From the NCBI GenBank assembly GCA_963662175.1, contig OY759217.1, positions 16,928,562 to 16,992,561 of the forward strand: a stretch of 64,000 nucleotides of DNA. The letters run 5' to 3'. Shown one piece after another: positions 23,561-35,369 of the stretch. The stretch comes from Aradus depressus. Its lineage: Eukaryota; Arthropoda; Insecta; Hemiptera; Aradidae. Every line of letters starts with the position of its first letter. The stretch's first letter is position 1. The position numbers were made by a program, and so were the translations under genes. Under the pieces are notes generated by a model that made no database searches, was not told the origin of the DNA, and worked only from the letters and a program-made list of their open reading frames with translations.

Positions 23561-24470
23561 AGATGGAACGGGGGGGGGGTTGGCGGCCTTATATACTTTT
23601 AAATAATTTAATATACTTTCATATAATTTAAGTAATTTACTAAACAGACTGACCCTCGGTTCGAACAGGGTATCTTGACATTGACGCCTGCTACATCATC
23701 TTCTGAACTTTCTCTACAATTTCGGTTATACTTGACCAATTTGAGTGAAAGAAACTGTCCTAATTGTCGCATTGAACCGTTTTGATTATTACAAAGAATA
23801 TTCTGGAAACACAACAATCTGCAAAGATGCAAAGCAGAAATTATCTAAAAAGAGTACCAGAATACGTTCTCAATTTGTTTAGCTAAAATGAATCAGTTTA
23901 TTGCATGAAATGATATATTATAAAAACTTTTTCTTCCTTACGGAAATATATTTTCCTGAAACCTTGTCTTTTTTTGCGTCAGTGAGTTGACTAGTCAAGA
24001 AGAAGCTCTCACGAATGAAATAGCGGAAGGAAGCATAGAAAGGAAAGGATGAAGGATACATCTTCTTAACTGGAGCACATGTGGAGCGGGAGGGGTTGAT
24101 GTCTAAAATATGAAACTCTAGCGGGGGCAGGCATCCCAGCATGTACCCCAACATAAAATTTTAGTGTTGGTCCATATGTATGACTTGTGGATGCCTCCAA
24201 GTGGGTCCGATCCGATCAAATATCCTACATTTTTATACTCCTAGCCGAGCCCCGTAAGGAAGGGGAACGGAGAAATCAATTTTTTTTTCCCCCTTCTTCC
24301 AAGGGCACATGAGGGCGATAACATAAATATCAAAGAATACTAGTATAAAACATCCACCCTACCTTCTGAACTAATGGGGTCCCCCATACTGCCGAGTTGG
24401 GTGGGTCCTTTAAATGTTTTCATATTGCTGCAGACATTATTATCAAAACAGTTCAAAAAAATATATGTGA
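23561..24470. other. Intron sequence, unassigned
   Basis: No repeat family or gene recognised. Contains short minus ORFs of 74-78 aa without features. Confidence 0.35.
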
Positions 24471-24589
24471 TGTGGGCATACAGGACTTTCTTATACCAAC
24501 CAGTAATCTCAATAAGTAATGAATTTGAGAGAGGAGAGGGGAAGAGAAAGCGATCTGGAAACATTTTTCATTATTTGAGACATAGCGTC

Positions 24590-25150
24590 TTTAGTCGCTA
24601 AGTTATAGCAACTTTAGTCGTAAATCTGAGGACTTACTAACGATTGGAAATTTAATAGGGAACATTTTTGGTAATAACCATTTTTTCGATAGGACTAACC
24701 ATTTTCGGGTAAATTAAGGAAAAGTCCAAAAATACGTGTTTCAAAACTACATTTCAGGATTTTCGGCATGTCTCGAAAACCGGACGAACTGCGAAAAATC
24801 ATATTTCATATAAAACGTATATTTTAGTTTTTTCTAGAACTTTTACTTGAAACTATTTTCCATTAGGTCATAAATACAAGCGGTATCTTGTAAAATGTAG
24901 CGCCTGAAAGAAAGTTGTTTCAATTTTCGTTTTATTCCGGCCAAAATGTGATCAGATCTAAGCTAGCACATGTGATCTATACATTCCAAATTTCAAGTTC
25001 ATAGCTACAATCGTTTATGAGGTAGAGCATACTCACAACTTTTCAATCACATACACACATGCACAGACAGACATCATCGCGAAAACGTATTCCCTCGATC
25101 TCGAATTTTCGCATGATTACAATACTTAATAAGTATAAGAAAGTAAAAAT
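24590..25150 (+). repeat. DR-B, near complete
   Basis: ttttcgataggactaaccat, catgtctcgaaaaccggacg, ataaatacaagcggtatctt, gcacatgtgatctatacatt, cagacatcatcgcgaaaacg and a tacttaataagtataagaaa end. Confidence 0.75.
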
Positions 25151-25234
25151 ATGAATTTTTTTTTGTTAACAAACTAAAATAATGTGTACCTAAATACTCT
25201 ATAAAACTTTAGGAAACTACAACGAAGTTGGACT

Positions 25235-25765
25235 CTTTTGGACCCCCGGTGAGATTCAGAAAAAACGAAGAAGCAAACCGACTGGCCAAGGAAGGTTCAA
25301 GTAAGCCCTTCCAGAGCCAGTAATCGGAATATCCAGAGAGGTATACCGAATAAAAAGTCGACTGGAGTCCTTTTGGAGAAGTATTGGAGAGAAATAACCA
25401 GATAAACACTGTCGAAGATGCTCCTGAGCGAAGAGTACGAGGTGTTGGGAGGAACCTCAACAAGAGCGAATTTCGACAACTGACTTGTAGGAGTCAAGGA
25501 GAGTGCCATCTGTGAAAGTTGTGATGGGAAATAGGGAGATGGCAGATCACTTCCTTGGATATTCTCCAACGATATTCTACATTTTAGATAGAGATATAGT
25601 CATAGTGGAAGACTTTAAAATAATGAATCCTGGAAAAAAATTTAGATTTGCTTAGGCGACTAGGTTCTTGATACCTTCAGACGTTAAGGTCCTAGCGCTT
25701 CCAAGAAAGGGATAAGAGCATTGAAACTTAGGTCCCTAGGTTTACCCAGTATATAAAGGGCTTTT
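25235..25765 (+). pseudogene. RNase H-domain end of a LINE plus 3' UTR
   Basis: Conceptual GNEEANRLAKEGSSKPFQ corresponds to the GNExADxLAxxGS motif at the end of LINE RNase H domains; IGISREVYRIKSRLESFW follows. Later frames are broken. The 3' part (25690-25745) shares aagggataagagca and cttaggtccctagg with the tail at 17.6 kb. Confidence 0.65.
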
Positions 25766-26243
25766 AACAAATAAAATTTACTAAAATACTCTAGAAACTG
25801 AGAAAACCCGAAAGAGTCTCCTCGAGGTGCTAATCTCCGTAATTATCTACCGACTCTACTGTAGGAGTCCTAAATTTTACCGGGCTGCGCCGACACTTGG
25901 CGCAATATCATGATTTTCACAGCGTCTCGGGATAACCGTGAGTACATGAAGGGCGAATTGAGCTCTCTTAACTAGTTAAAAAAACAAAAATGTTTACATA
26001 TGAACACATTTGCAGTGAATAATATAAAAAACCTGTTACTGTACCCCTACATCACTTTTCTGACATCAGGAAATGCTCAGGGACATTACAACAACCAATT
26101 GTTTTCAAACGTTAAAATTATGCTCCAATGTTCCGTTTTTGTAGCCCAATAGAGCTATTCTCGGGATTTAGATGTCTGACGACTTTCAGCGCTCTCACAA
26201 GCGACTCTAAATGAGCATTGAATCTAGAGAAATGAATACTCAC

Positions 26244-26517
26244 ATGACCATGTTTGTCCATCTCGTTGTTGGTAAGTTTGACCTTCTCAAAGGAGACGAC
26301 CTGCTTGCGAAGCTGCTCCCCCGTGAACGGAGAGTCAGGATGGAGATAAAGTCTAGAGGGGGCGGGAGGATCCGCCTTTCCTGCCACCAGCCAGGAGGAC
26401 CGGTGATAGGCGTACCTGTACCGCTTGTTGTCCACCGGTACTATGTCCATCAGTACTCCGTACCGCTGCTCCGCTCGCACTCCGCTGAACGACACCCTCA
26501 GCGTTGGGAACATCCGC
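26244..26517 (-). CDS. mid/H15: T-box factor (Tbx20/midline/H15 class), exon B: core of the T-box
   Basis: Second visible exon, 274 nt: one base completing the Arg codon of exon A plus 91 codons. The acceptor is ...gttgacag before 26517 and the donor GTGAGT follows 26244. The protein starts RMFPTLRVSFSGV, continues YGVLMDIVPVDNKRYRYAYH and RSSWLVAGKADPPAPSRLY, then HPDSPFTGEQLRKQVVSFEK and KLTNNEMDKHGH. These are core T-box blocks in the usual order. The VDNKRYRYAYHRSSWLVAGK stretch is diagnostic of the Tbx20/H15/midline class as opposed to Tbx2/omb or Brachyury. The open frame reads on past 26244 into intron, but the phase-0 donor and exon C give the family sequence, so the read-through is discarded. 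The first 27 nt of this exon and its flanking intron reappear at 36478 (see findings). A Penelope-like foldback begins 147 bp upstream of the acceptor. Confidence 0.97.
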
Positions 26518-26663
26518 CTGTCAACAGAAGTGTAAATCTTAGGAAACAAATTGCTTTCGAACCATAATCTCTGAAATGGGTAATAAAGCAATATTGTACG
26601 AGGAATACTTCTTGGTTTGAGAGCGATACACCTCCTTGTATTCTTAGCTTCGGTTAAAATGAT

Positions 26664-27240
26664 ATAAAGAAAATCGAATGTTTTTTTTTGTAATATTGTC
26701 TATTTCACAAGTTATATAAATTATTTGGGAGTACTTTCGGTATTGCTACCATCTTCAGCCACGACTTAACAAATACTAAATTGAAGTTCAACCAGTTTAC
26801 AATCCAAACGGTACCCTTCCTTCAGCGCCACGGGGTTTTTCCGTCTCTCCTCTACAGTTATGTCTTAAAATATGGAAAACACGAAAAATATCATTTTGTC
26901 TCTATTTGAAATCTTAATAATAAAAGAACAATTTTAAACATAGTATGTGCTGATTAAAAAGACAAATATATATGCATATATGAAATAATTTATTTCATTA
27001 TTAAGATTTCAATTAGAGACGAAATTTTATTTTAAGACATAACTGTAGAGGAGAGACGGAAAAACCCCGTGGGGGCTGATGGATGGGTACCCTTTGGATT
27101 GTAATCTGGTTGAACTTCCATTTAGTATTTGTTAAGTCGTGGCTGAAGATGGTAGCAGTACCGAAAGTACTCTCATATTTTATATATATTTTGTGAAATA
27201 GACAATATTTTTTAAAAACATTCGTTTTTCTTTATATTTT
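26664..27240. mobile_element. Penelope-like long foldback PLE-2 beside exon B
   Basis: The whole element is one long inverted repeat: arms of roughly 250-270 bp (26664-26935 and 26990-27240) with a loop of about 55 bp. Both arms contain a hammerhead-like motif (minus around 26731-26760, plus 27143-27172). No coding sequence remains. It starts 147 bp upstream of the exon B acceptor within the transcribed strand. Confidence 0.75.
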
Positions 27241-27309
27241 TTATGAAGTGTTTTACAATATATCTGCGAAATATTACACTATTACCCCTAATACACAAAT
27301 TTTGTAGTT

Positions 27310-27540
27310 AAATTCATTAAATGTCTTGTCCTTATGGGGTTTTGGCCACACATATAAATGATTGTGTCGATATAATCATTCTTTCAGGGATTATCGTGTT
27401 CACAGACACTCAGACAGAATTTTGTTTTCATATTTGGAATCTAGAAGTCGGAAAACAAGAAATTCCGTTGAAAACTCCGCATCTAATTTCTGACCGATTG
27501 AATAACTTCCCCTATACTTTTTATAGCTGTGTAAAGTTAA
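27310..27540 (-). repeat. DR-A 5' half
   Basis: Reverse: tgtcgatataatcattcttt, cagacagaattttgttttca, and ataacttcccctatact, which marks its 5' end. Confidence 0.65.
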
Positions 27541-27914
27541 GAAAGTAATATATTTTACTATTTTTTTTATTTTTCTACATTATTATATTTTTTTCAATAA
27601 CGAACAGGCATTTATATGTCCTCGTCTCTATGACAAGTCGATCCTTTATGATAGAACTGTTACTTTTTAATGATGACTGTAGACATTTTATTATTTAAAT
27701 TCCTTCACAATCTCAGATGTAATAAAACAATGTTTTATTATCTAAAAAATAATAAATTGAAAAATACTAAATTTAATATTTTAATTTTTGTTTATTCAAT
27801 AGAGGAACATAAATAAAACTGTTTTTCTATTTTTTTTTTTTTTTTTTTTCTTTACTATTTTGTTTCTTTTTCAGAGGAATTTCCGTTTTACATAAAATAA
27901 TGAAAATGAAATAA

Positions 27915-27968
27915 TAAAAAATATATGTTATGTGGCCATAACAGGACTTCCTTATACCAACCACGGTT

Positions 27969-28000
<32 letters not shown>

Positions 28001-28170
28001 ATTTCGTACTGTCATTATACATCAGTTATCAGTATATGAAGAGTTAGTTAGTTCTCTGAGAGTTTCTTTCCTATACTCAGTATGAAATGATTTTGGGGAG
28101 CAAGAGAGTGATTTGTAAAGCGTGGTTGGTATAAGAAAGTCCTGTTACGACTGCATCATATATTTAATTT
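27915..28170. repeat. Inverted pair of ggccataacaggactt repeats
   Basis: 27925-27965 (tatgtggccataacaggact, cttataccaacca) and the opposed 28075-28160 (ctcagtatgaaatgattttg, ggttggtataagaaagtcct) form an imperfect palindrome around a 20-C run. Related pieces lie at 6195-6300, 7855-7985 and 24470-24560, usually just 5' of DR-B. Confidence 0.55.
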
Positions 28171-28219
28171 TTTTCTTTATCTTTATCCTTTAACCCCAAA
28201 AAAAATTGCAATAGTAGGT

Positions 28220-28559
28220 TAGGCTAAGTTTTATGACTCATGCCCGGGCTTTAACTACGAGGTTATATCGCCTCCTACCAGAACGCTCTTTCGTCACTCT
28301 GGTGGACATGAGCCCGACTCTACTGTGGGAGTCCTAAATTTTTCCTACCCTAAATTTTTATTCACCTAGGGCAGGGGTCTTTAACGAGTACCTGACATCG
28401 TACAGGCTCGGGACCATCGCTTAACGTCCCATCCGAAGGACGGCGTGCTTAAGTTTATTTTACCTCCCAGATAAAATAAACTAAGGGCCTCGGTCGGGTT
28501 ACGAACCCACGTTCTTGAGCTCAGAAGGCAAGCACGCATACCACTGAGCTACCGGCTCT
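28220..28559 (-). mobile_element. SINE-A, near full length
   Basis: Complete reverse copy from the taggttaggctaag tail to the gagctaccggctct head; few differences from the copy at 433. Confidence 0.85.
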
Positions 28560-28799
28560 AATTAATTATATATATATTTATACATATAACAAACTTATTT
28601 TTTGAAATACTGTGTATTCTATGCAAAAAAAATTCGACTGTGAATCACTTAAAATGTACATCCCCAGAACGAATTAATCAATTAACTTTTCGCTCCCCCT
28701 CCAAAACCAGTGGACCTAACCTAACTTGAAATAGTAAAAATATATTTTATAATTCATTGCTATGCGGTACAATTTAAACGTTACTTACTACGGTAATTT

Positions 28800-29430
28800 A
28801 TTTTCAATTCTCTGGGGCGCTATAACTCAATTTTTTTTTCGGTTCTATCTCAAATCTAAGAATTTCATGCGATTGGAAATATAATAAGGAACAACATTGG
28901 TAAGAATTAATTTTTCGATAGGACTATCCGTTTTCGGGTAAATCAAGGAAACGTCTAAAAATATGTGTTTCAAAACGACATTTCAGGTAGGTTTTTGGCA
29001 TATATCTCGTAAACTGGGCGCCCTGCAAAAAATTATACTTCATATAAAATGTAACTTTCAGTTTTCTCTATAACATTTATTTGAAAATATTTTTGATTAG
29101 GTTATAAATATAAGCGGTATCCTGTAAAATGTACTTAGGTCCCAAAGTAAAGTGGTCTCGATTATTGTCCGATTTCGGTCAAAATCGTATGATATTTAAG
29201 TTAGGTAGTACATATATAACTTCTTCATTCCAATTGCAAGTTCATAGCTACAATCGTTTATGCGTTAGAGTGCTCACAACTTTTAACAATCACATACACA
29301 CAGCCACACTCGCACAGACATCATCGCGACATTGGTCAACATGTATTCAGGAGACCTTGAAACGTGAAAATACGTTAAAAACTCGATTTCGGATTTTCAT
29401 ACGATTACGATACTTGAAAGTAAAAAGGTA
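28800..29430 (+). repeat. DR-B, near complete
   Basis: Same block order as the copy at 24.6 kb, including tcatcgcgac and a tacgatacttgaaagtaaaa end. The 112-aa frame at 29129-29467 lies inside it and is spurious. Confidence 0.75.
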
Positions 29431-30339
29431 TTATAATATACATTTTAAGGCAATATTTATAAGTTAATAAATTAATGTAACCTTAACTGTAAATATAAAT
29501 TGTTACCAACATATCTGTGGTCACAGGGAATAAATTGGTAAGTCTAAATTCGTAACTTTTCAGGGCAGCACTTTTCTACTTTTGCATTGATCGTGTAAAT
29601 CCAGTTTTTGGAATAAATAAATTATGTGTGCATCATTATTAATCATATACCTTCTAAATCTACAGGAGTGAATGAAAATTAATATTGTTAATCCTTTCTT
29701 GGATTTTCTCTTAGTTACCTAATCATTCCCCATCACTTACCTAATTACTGACCACACATCTAATTTTTATACACACTTACCTAATTATTAACCATACTTT
29801 TTGAAATACTCGTAAATGATGCCCCTCTAAAGTTGATTTAACCGAAAACACCCTCTTCACTTGGAATAGTCTGCCGTAGTAAATGAATGGTTAAATGCAG
29901 TTATCTCGTGAATGATTCCTCAAAGTTGATTTAACCGAGAACATATACAATTTTACGAGATAACAAGAAACCCACATCTTTATAATTCCGAAAGTATTAG
30001 AGTCCTGAGCTTCCAACTTCTTCACAGTACCCAGATGGCTTGGGAGATGATCACAGTACACTTAACTCATTTTGGTCATTTTACGACATGACAACTTATT
30101 CCCTGTGACCGTAGTATATTATTAAATTATTATATGATTTAAAAAAATTCCTAAATTAAATTATTTCCTACCCTGTACCAATTTTAATAAAAATAGTTAA
30201 AATAAAAATATAGTCTATTAGAACAAAGAGAAACTGAAACTAGAACTTCAAACGTGTTAACTAACTGCATACACGCTTTTTTTTTCTTTTTTTTCATATA
30301 ATACTTAATTCTTACACCGGACAAAGCACTATTGAACAG
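29431..30339. other. Intron sequence, mostly unassigned
   Basis: Two partially repeated phrases (tcaaagttgatttaaccgag at about 29925 and ctaaagttgatttaaccgaa at about 29827; ccctgtgaccgtagtata versus tgtggtcacaggga) suggest an old inverted or duplicated element. Confidence 0.35.
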
Positions 30340-30670
30340 GGAGGGCGCCGGTAGCTCAGTGGTATGCGTGCTTGACTTCTGAGCTCAAGGTCGTGGGTTC
30401 TTAACCCGACCGAGGCCCTTAGTTTATTTTATCTGGGAGGTAAAATAAACTTAAGCACGCCGTCCTTCGGATCGGACGTTGAGCGATGGTCCCGAGCCTG
30501 TACGATGTCAGGTACTCGTTAAAGACACCTACCTAGGTGAATAAAAATTTAGGACTCCCACAGTAGAGTCGGGCTCATGTCCACCAGAGTGACGAAAGAG
30601 CGCTCTGGTAGTAGGCGATATGACCTCGTTATTAAAGCCCGGGCATTAGTCATAAAATCTAACCTAACTA
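30340..30670 (+). mobile_element. SINE-A, near full length
   Basis: Head gcgccggtagctcagtgg; B box mutated to gggttcttaaccc; a short deletion after ctacctaggtgaat; tail ctaacctaacta. Confidence 0.85.
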
Positions 30671-31334
30671 TTGAACAGGCCAATTATGATCAAAAGTTTT
30701 TATATTCTCTTATGACCAAAGGATAAAAAATGTGCGAATGGAGGGGGGCACTTCAAATTGTGGCACAAAGTCCATTCAAAACCTCACTACACCACTTTGT
30801 GACATTTGTGTAAGCGTATGTAATGTTTTATTTGTGTGGAAAGGTGAGAATGTATGGGTGTGACCTCTGGCTGCATGTAATATTGAAGTGTGCTGGCAGA
30901 GAGGCTGGACAACCAATCCGGCTAATGGGGGCCATAGAACTGTGGTGTTGGCCTCCTGTCGACGATCTGCTCTTTGCACCAATCACTCTCCCAACACATC
31001 AGCCCTGCTAACACCCCCCCTTATCAAATATTTAGCAATGTCTGTCTCTCGCCGTCGACCACCTCTCTCTCTCCCCCTCCCCCCCCCCCCCCCTTCTGAA
31101 TAATTCTGTCCTTGTCAGAAACTCTCTCTCTGGCCTTTGAACCGACTACACCAGTTTTGATGATGACAGCAATGCTAATATGTCCATGTATCGATCCGGC
31201 TTAGCAATAAATATTCAATCAGGTATTATTTATTTTTATTTTTTATTTTGTGGGGAGGGGCGGATTACAACAAAATATTTTCTCCCACCCTTCTTCTCGG
31301 ATTCGGTCTTTAAAGATTAAAACTACATTTCTCT
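30671..31334. other. Intron sequence, GC-richer 30780-31130
   Basis: No repeat partner seen. Includes a 16-C run (31079-31094) and pyrimidine-rich DNA. Confidence 0.3.
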
Positions 31335-31545
31335 TCGAAATAAAAAAAATTCATCGGTGTACTTCTCCAGAACGAATTAATCAATTAACTTGTCATTCCC
31401 CCTTCAAAACTAGTCGACCGAGAACTTTACGCTAATATTCAACAGTTGACTTAAATAGGGGCTCTTAAATTCTTGTACTAAATTTTGTGTCGATAAGTTC
31501 AATACAACGGTAGTTATTAGGGGGTATGAATGAGCCATCTCCCCT
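31335..31545 (-). repeat. DR-A fragment adjoining the 28-bp minisatellite
   Basis: Reverse 3' half (ctccagaacgaattaatcaa, gtgtcgataagttcaataca, ggtagttattaggg). The minisatellite begins where the next DR-A block would be. Confidence 0.65.
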
Positions 31546-31990
31546 GATGAGAAGTTATGCAGGACAGAGGTGAGATGAGGAGTTTGGTAGGACAGAGGTA
31601 AGATGAGGAGTTTGGTAGAACATGAGTGAGATGAGAAGTCTAGCAGGACAGAGGTAAGATGAGAAGTTTGGTACAACATAAGTGAGATGAGAAGTTTAGC
31701 AGGACAGAGGTGAAATGAGGAGTTTAGTAGGACAGAGGTAAGATGAGGAGTTTGGTAGGACAGAGGTAAGATGAGGAGTTTGGTAGGAGATAAGTTAGAT
31801 GAGAAATCAGACAGGACAGAGGTGAAATGAGGAGTTTGGTAGGGCAGAGAAACAAATGAGGAGTTTAGTAGGACATAAGTGAGATGAGAAATCAGCCAGC
31901 ACAGAGGTGAAATGAGGAGTTTGGTAGGATAGAGGTGAAATGAGGAGTTTGCTAGGACATAAGTGAGATGAGAAGTCAGCCAGGACAGAG
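31546..31990. repeat. 28-bp minisatellite, about 15 units
   Basis: Unit ggacagaggtgagatgagga-gtttggta, with a second type ggacataagtgagatgagaa-gtcagcca interspersed. The unit has no stop in any minus frame, which creates a false 234-aa ORF at 31410-32114. Confidence 0.95.
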
Positions 31991-33219
31991 TGGAAGAGGA
32001 TCCGAGGCAACCCTGCGCCGTGGAGCACTCCAAGAATAGGAAGTGCAGAAGACTGTTTGAACCTGTTATTACGTCCTGAATCAGCATCGAAATGCTTAAA
32101 GAATAAACCTTCAACAGATTTTGTTACCCATCAGATAATCAACTAAATCACTGGTTATGAATGAATAGACGCTAAAAAATCCCCACTTCAAAATCAGGCT
32201 CTTATTAAATAAACGAATAGCCTCAATCAAATATGCGATCAAAAATTAGAATAAACAATGGGTTATTAAGGGTCGATTAGTAGAATTCGTTGAATTGCAA
32301 GCGACTTTTTGAGAAAAGTGGAGAAGAGCTATGCATATTTAACAGTTCTGGTAGAGTTGAACTGAGCGGAAAGTATCACAGCTTGAGTGGGGGGGTTGTA
32401 ATTTGAAACATGATGAAAAGTTGAGCCGCCCTCGTCTAGAATTAAACAGCCTCAGACCTCCGTGTCGGAGTTAACTCTCATCCATAATTCCAAACTGAAG
32501 AAGTTTCTCTGAAGTAGCAATGACAACATCAAATATACAAACCTCCCCAGTCTCAAGAAGTAAAACCCACAATTTAGTCTGATTTTCAGATTAACTCGCC
32601 ATTCATCTGAATAAAAATAATCATCTTTTTAACAGGTGGCGGCTGCCTAAATCTCTATTATTATTTAGAGCGAACAAAAATCTTTATAAATAAATCATTA
32701 ATCACATTTTTATGATTTATGGGAACTAAGATGGTCATTAGATGTATTTTATTTAAGATTTACTGCCCGGTAATAAGAATGGTCACTTTTTAAACGTCAG
32801 ATTATGCAACCGAACTATTCCGCTTGACGCCATCGATTATTATAGGTAGCGTAGACGTAAAGCGGCCGTGAATCTCCCTTGAATGCGAAGAATATAATTT
32901 GGGACGTAAACAAATTTAGGGGTAGCTATAGACTTAACTTAATATAATTGATTGCTCCAAATCCACAGAGCTAGGACTTTTCGATCTTGTCTTTATGAAA
33001 TTATTTATTTCAACATTAGCGGAAATGTTGTCCGAAGAAATTCCAATAAAATTCTGATGTGTATCAATAGTCTGGTAACGGGACAAAGTCGTAGGCACAT
33101 TGAAGTAAAACCCATATATTGTCTACCAGTATCGGGCCGATGTTGGCCCTATTGTTAAGGCTGGCATATCACCAACATTTCTAGACGAACTTTTTTTAGA
33201 ATGGGTAATATACTCCGAT
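31991..33219. other. Intron sequence, apparently unique
   Basis: The longest stretch of the giant intron without recognised repeats (about 1.2 kb); homeodomain-like ATTA/TAAT sites are frequent but expected in AT-rich DNA. Confidence 0.35.
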
Positions 33220-33935
33220 AAAAATGTCCATTTTTGGAACAATCCAGCAAACGTGTAAAAAATGTGTTTCTTTCCACAGACATGTTACCTATTTTCGAGC
33301 TAAAGCATCTTTCACTCCGGCGACGGACCCCGAAGATCCTTCGTCGCCCACACCAGCCATTTCCATCGCGATAGTGCGCCACCGGTCGCAAGTTCACCAC
33401 AACGTGTGCCACTGCATCCGTCTTAACCAGGTCAGTCCATCTCAGCCGTGCTCTTTCTCGCTCCTTGGACCTGAGTGTTCATGATGCGTCCTGTAACTGT
33501 CCGCTTTTCATGCCTACTGCAGTGATCGGGTATTGCCAGAAGATATCCCTGTATGTTCTAATCCTCTCTGGGTTTCTCTAACCTTGACCAGTCCTGCTAT
33601 TTTCCTCAATAGTATATTTTCAAAGGTCTGAAAAAACTACTCCAATTGTGAGATCCAGGTTTCACACCCATAGATCAGGATGTGCTTCAGGTTTCTCTAA
33701 AGGGCTCTGGACTTGTAGCTTGATGTTAGACAAGTATGCTTTTTGGGCTTGCAGATGTCTTCTTTCATCGAGTTCATGCTAGTTACTGTGGAGTCGAAGT
33801 ACCTGAATGTCTCAATTCTTGGGAAGGAGAACGACCTCACATTCAACTCCAGGTGAACATACTTGGTGACTATAAGGTCTTGTTGATATGAACTTGCAGC
33901 TCTACTCCACCGCTCTGCTTAAATTCGGAAAGTAC
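33220..33935 (-). pseudogene. LINE ORF2 C-terminal relic, RTE-like type
   Basis: On the minus strand: YFDSTVTSMNSMKEDICKPK (about 33800-33740), LKHILIYGCETWISQLE (33690-33645), FENILLRKIAGLVKV (about 33620-33575), and WWTCDRWRTIAMEMAGVG near 33400-33340. The order YLGSxVTS, YGxETW, LRKI, CxDRxxWR is familiar from RTE-like LINE ends. Frames are interrupted by stops. Confidence 0.6.
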
Positions 33936-34504
33936 TTGTACAGGATTATGCCGCAACCAATGAGGTGTTACTTAAATTTTGTCTATAGATCCTATAGTTG
34001 GTAAACTCTTAATAGAAAGTAGACCAGTTCATGGCTACGTTAATAACATGTCTTAAATAACAAAAGTAATAAAATAATTATAGAGGTCGGTTTGAAATGG
34101 GCGGCCGCCTCTTAGATAAGGAACGGAGGTGTGCCTCAAGATGGGATCTGGCCGTAATCTGAAATATAATTTGGTGTTTAACTAGAGGTTTAGGTAATAC
34201 GTTACTTGAACCATGGGGCCATCCCATCATCTTAATTCGGGCATTCTACCTTTCGCTTCCCGACAATTTAGACACCAAACTTATCTAACTAATAATATAT
34301 CTACTGAGAGTGGACAGGTGAAGAGGGAAGGGATGCAGGATCCTCCGGGAGCACCTCAACATCCCTGCATAATTAGGTTTGTGGGGCGTAACAAGTAACG
34401 TTTGCCCTCCTAACCTTTGGAATTTTTAGTATTTGAAAATTTATTTGGACACATCGATAGGACTGACAAGGATAGCTGAAAGAATACATACGAAGAAAAA
34501 CATC

Positions 34505-35115
34505 TAAATTAAAATAAACTATCTACAAGACCATCTTAAGACTTATTTGGACATACGGACTAGAACTATGGGGTTGTGCTAAGCCATCCAACATCAAGCG
34601 CATCCAGTCCCTTCAATCCAAAGCCCTCAGAACCATCCTTGATGCTCCCTACTATGTTTCCAATCTTACCCTACACAATGATCTCTAAGTTCCTTTCGTC
34701 ATTGACCTTATTAAGTCCCGCTTCTCAAAGCTCACTCCAATCGTTCCTTCCATAACAATCTGGGGTCTCTGAGCTCAAGAGTTGTTTTTCTTATGATTTA
34801 TCATATTATTTTGTACATACTTTCGTTTATTTTGTTTTATGATTTCTTTATGTATTTTACTTTTTTCACATTTATTAAATTTACTATATAATTTATTAAG
34901 TTATTTTGTAACTATTATTTTGTTTATATGTATTAATTTGTATATACTTCATATTATTATTCTTGTTTTCCCTATTATTATTTTATTTTATCTTATTTTG
35001 TGTATATTGACATTTATTATTTTTTATTTTATTTTTTTATTTTTTTTTTAAACTCACTGTCATCAATTAACTATATTAGTGCTATTTTAACTGATTGTAA
35101 ATATACCAAAAAAAA
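34505..35115 (+). pseudogene. Jockey-like LINE 3' end with UTR and A-tail
   Basis: From 34518: TIYKTILRLIWTYGLELWGC, AKPSNIKRIQSLQSKALRTI, LDAPYYVSNLTLHNDL, then an in-frame TAA and VPFVIDLIKSRFSKLT. A strongly AT-rich 3' UTR (34790-35095, which opens a spurious 70-aa frame) ends ctgattgtaaatatacc and a 13-A tail. A 5'-truncated, one-stop copy; the best preserved of this family here. Confidence 0.75.
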
Positions 35116-35369
35116 AAAAAACTTTTCGCAATCAAATATTATTAATCTTCAATACTGATGAAGCATAAGTAGATTATATGAAACTTGGTCGGGAAAAAGG
35201 TTTTTTCAATACTGACAGAGAACCAGAGAGAGTAGGGTACTTCTTGCTTAGTTCCTCCCAGGAGAAGGTCCTGCAGCGGCAAGCCATGATTCTGATACAA
35301 GCCCAAAGCCCTTTTAAGGGCCTATCGAAATGCCTGAAATCTTTTGTGATGTTTTTTTTTACTTTACAA

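Larger units (their letters stand above)
16445..26243 (-). other. mid/H15: Intron between exons B and C (9,799 bp)
   Basis: Bounded by donor GTGAGT at 26243 and acceptor AG at 16445, phase 0. It contains a MITE nested in DR-A, SINE-A and SINE-B copies, a LINE reverse transcriptase relic and two RNase-H LINE tails. Confidence 0.9.

Noticed and set aside
26118..26243. C-terminal extension of exon B (VSIHFSRFNAHLESL)
   Set aside because: Lies after a perfect GTGAGT donor; joining to exon C restores the conserved sequence in phase.
29129..29467. 112-aa plus ORF
   Set aside because: Inside a DR-B repeat; the frame is not kept in the other DR-B copies.
31410..32114. 234-aa minus-strand ORF with repeated LISPLSYQTPHLTSVL-type peptide
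   Set aside because: Entirely produced by the stop-free 28-bp minisatellite; starts and ends in unrelated DR-A and flanking DNA.
34839..35051. 70-aa hydrophobic ORF resembling a membrane protein
   Set aside because: Low-complexity T-rich 3' UTR of the adjacent LINE; hydrophobicity comes from TTT/ATT codons.
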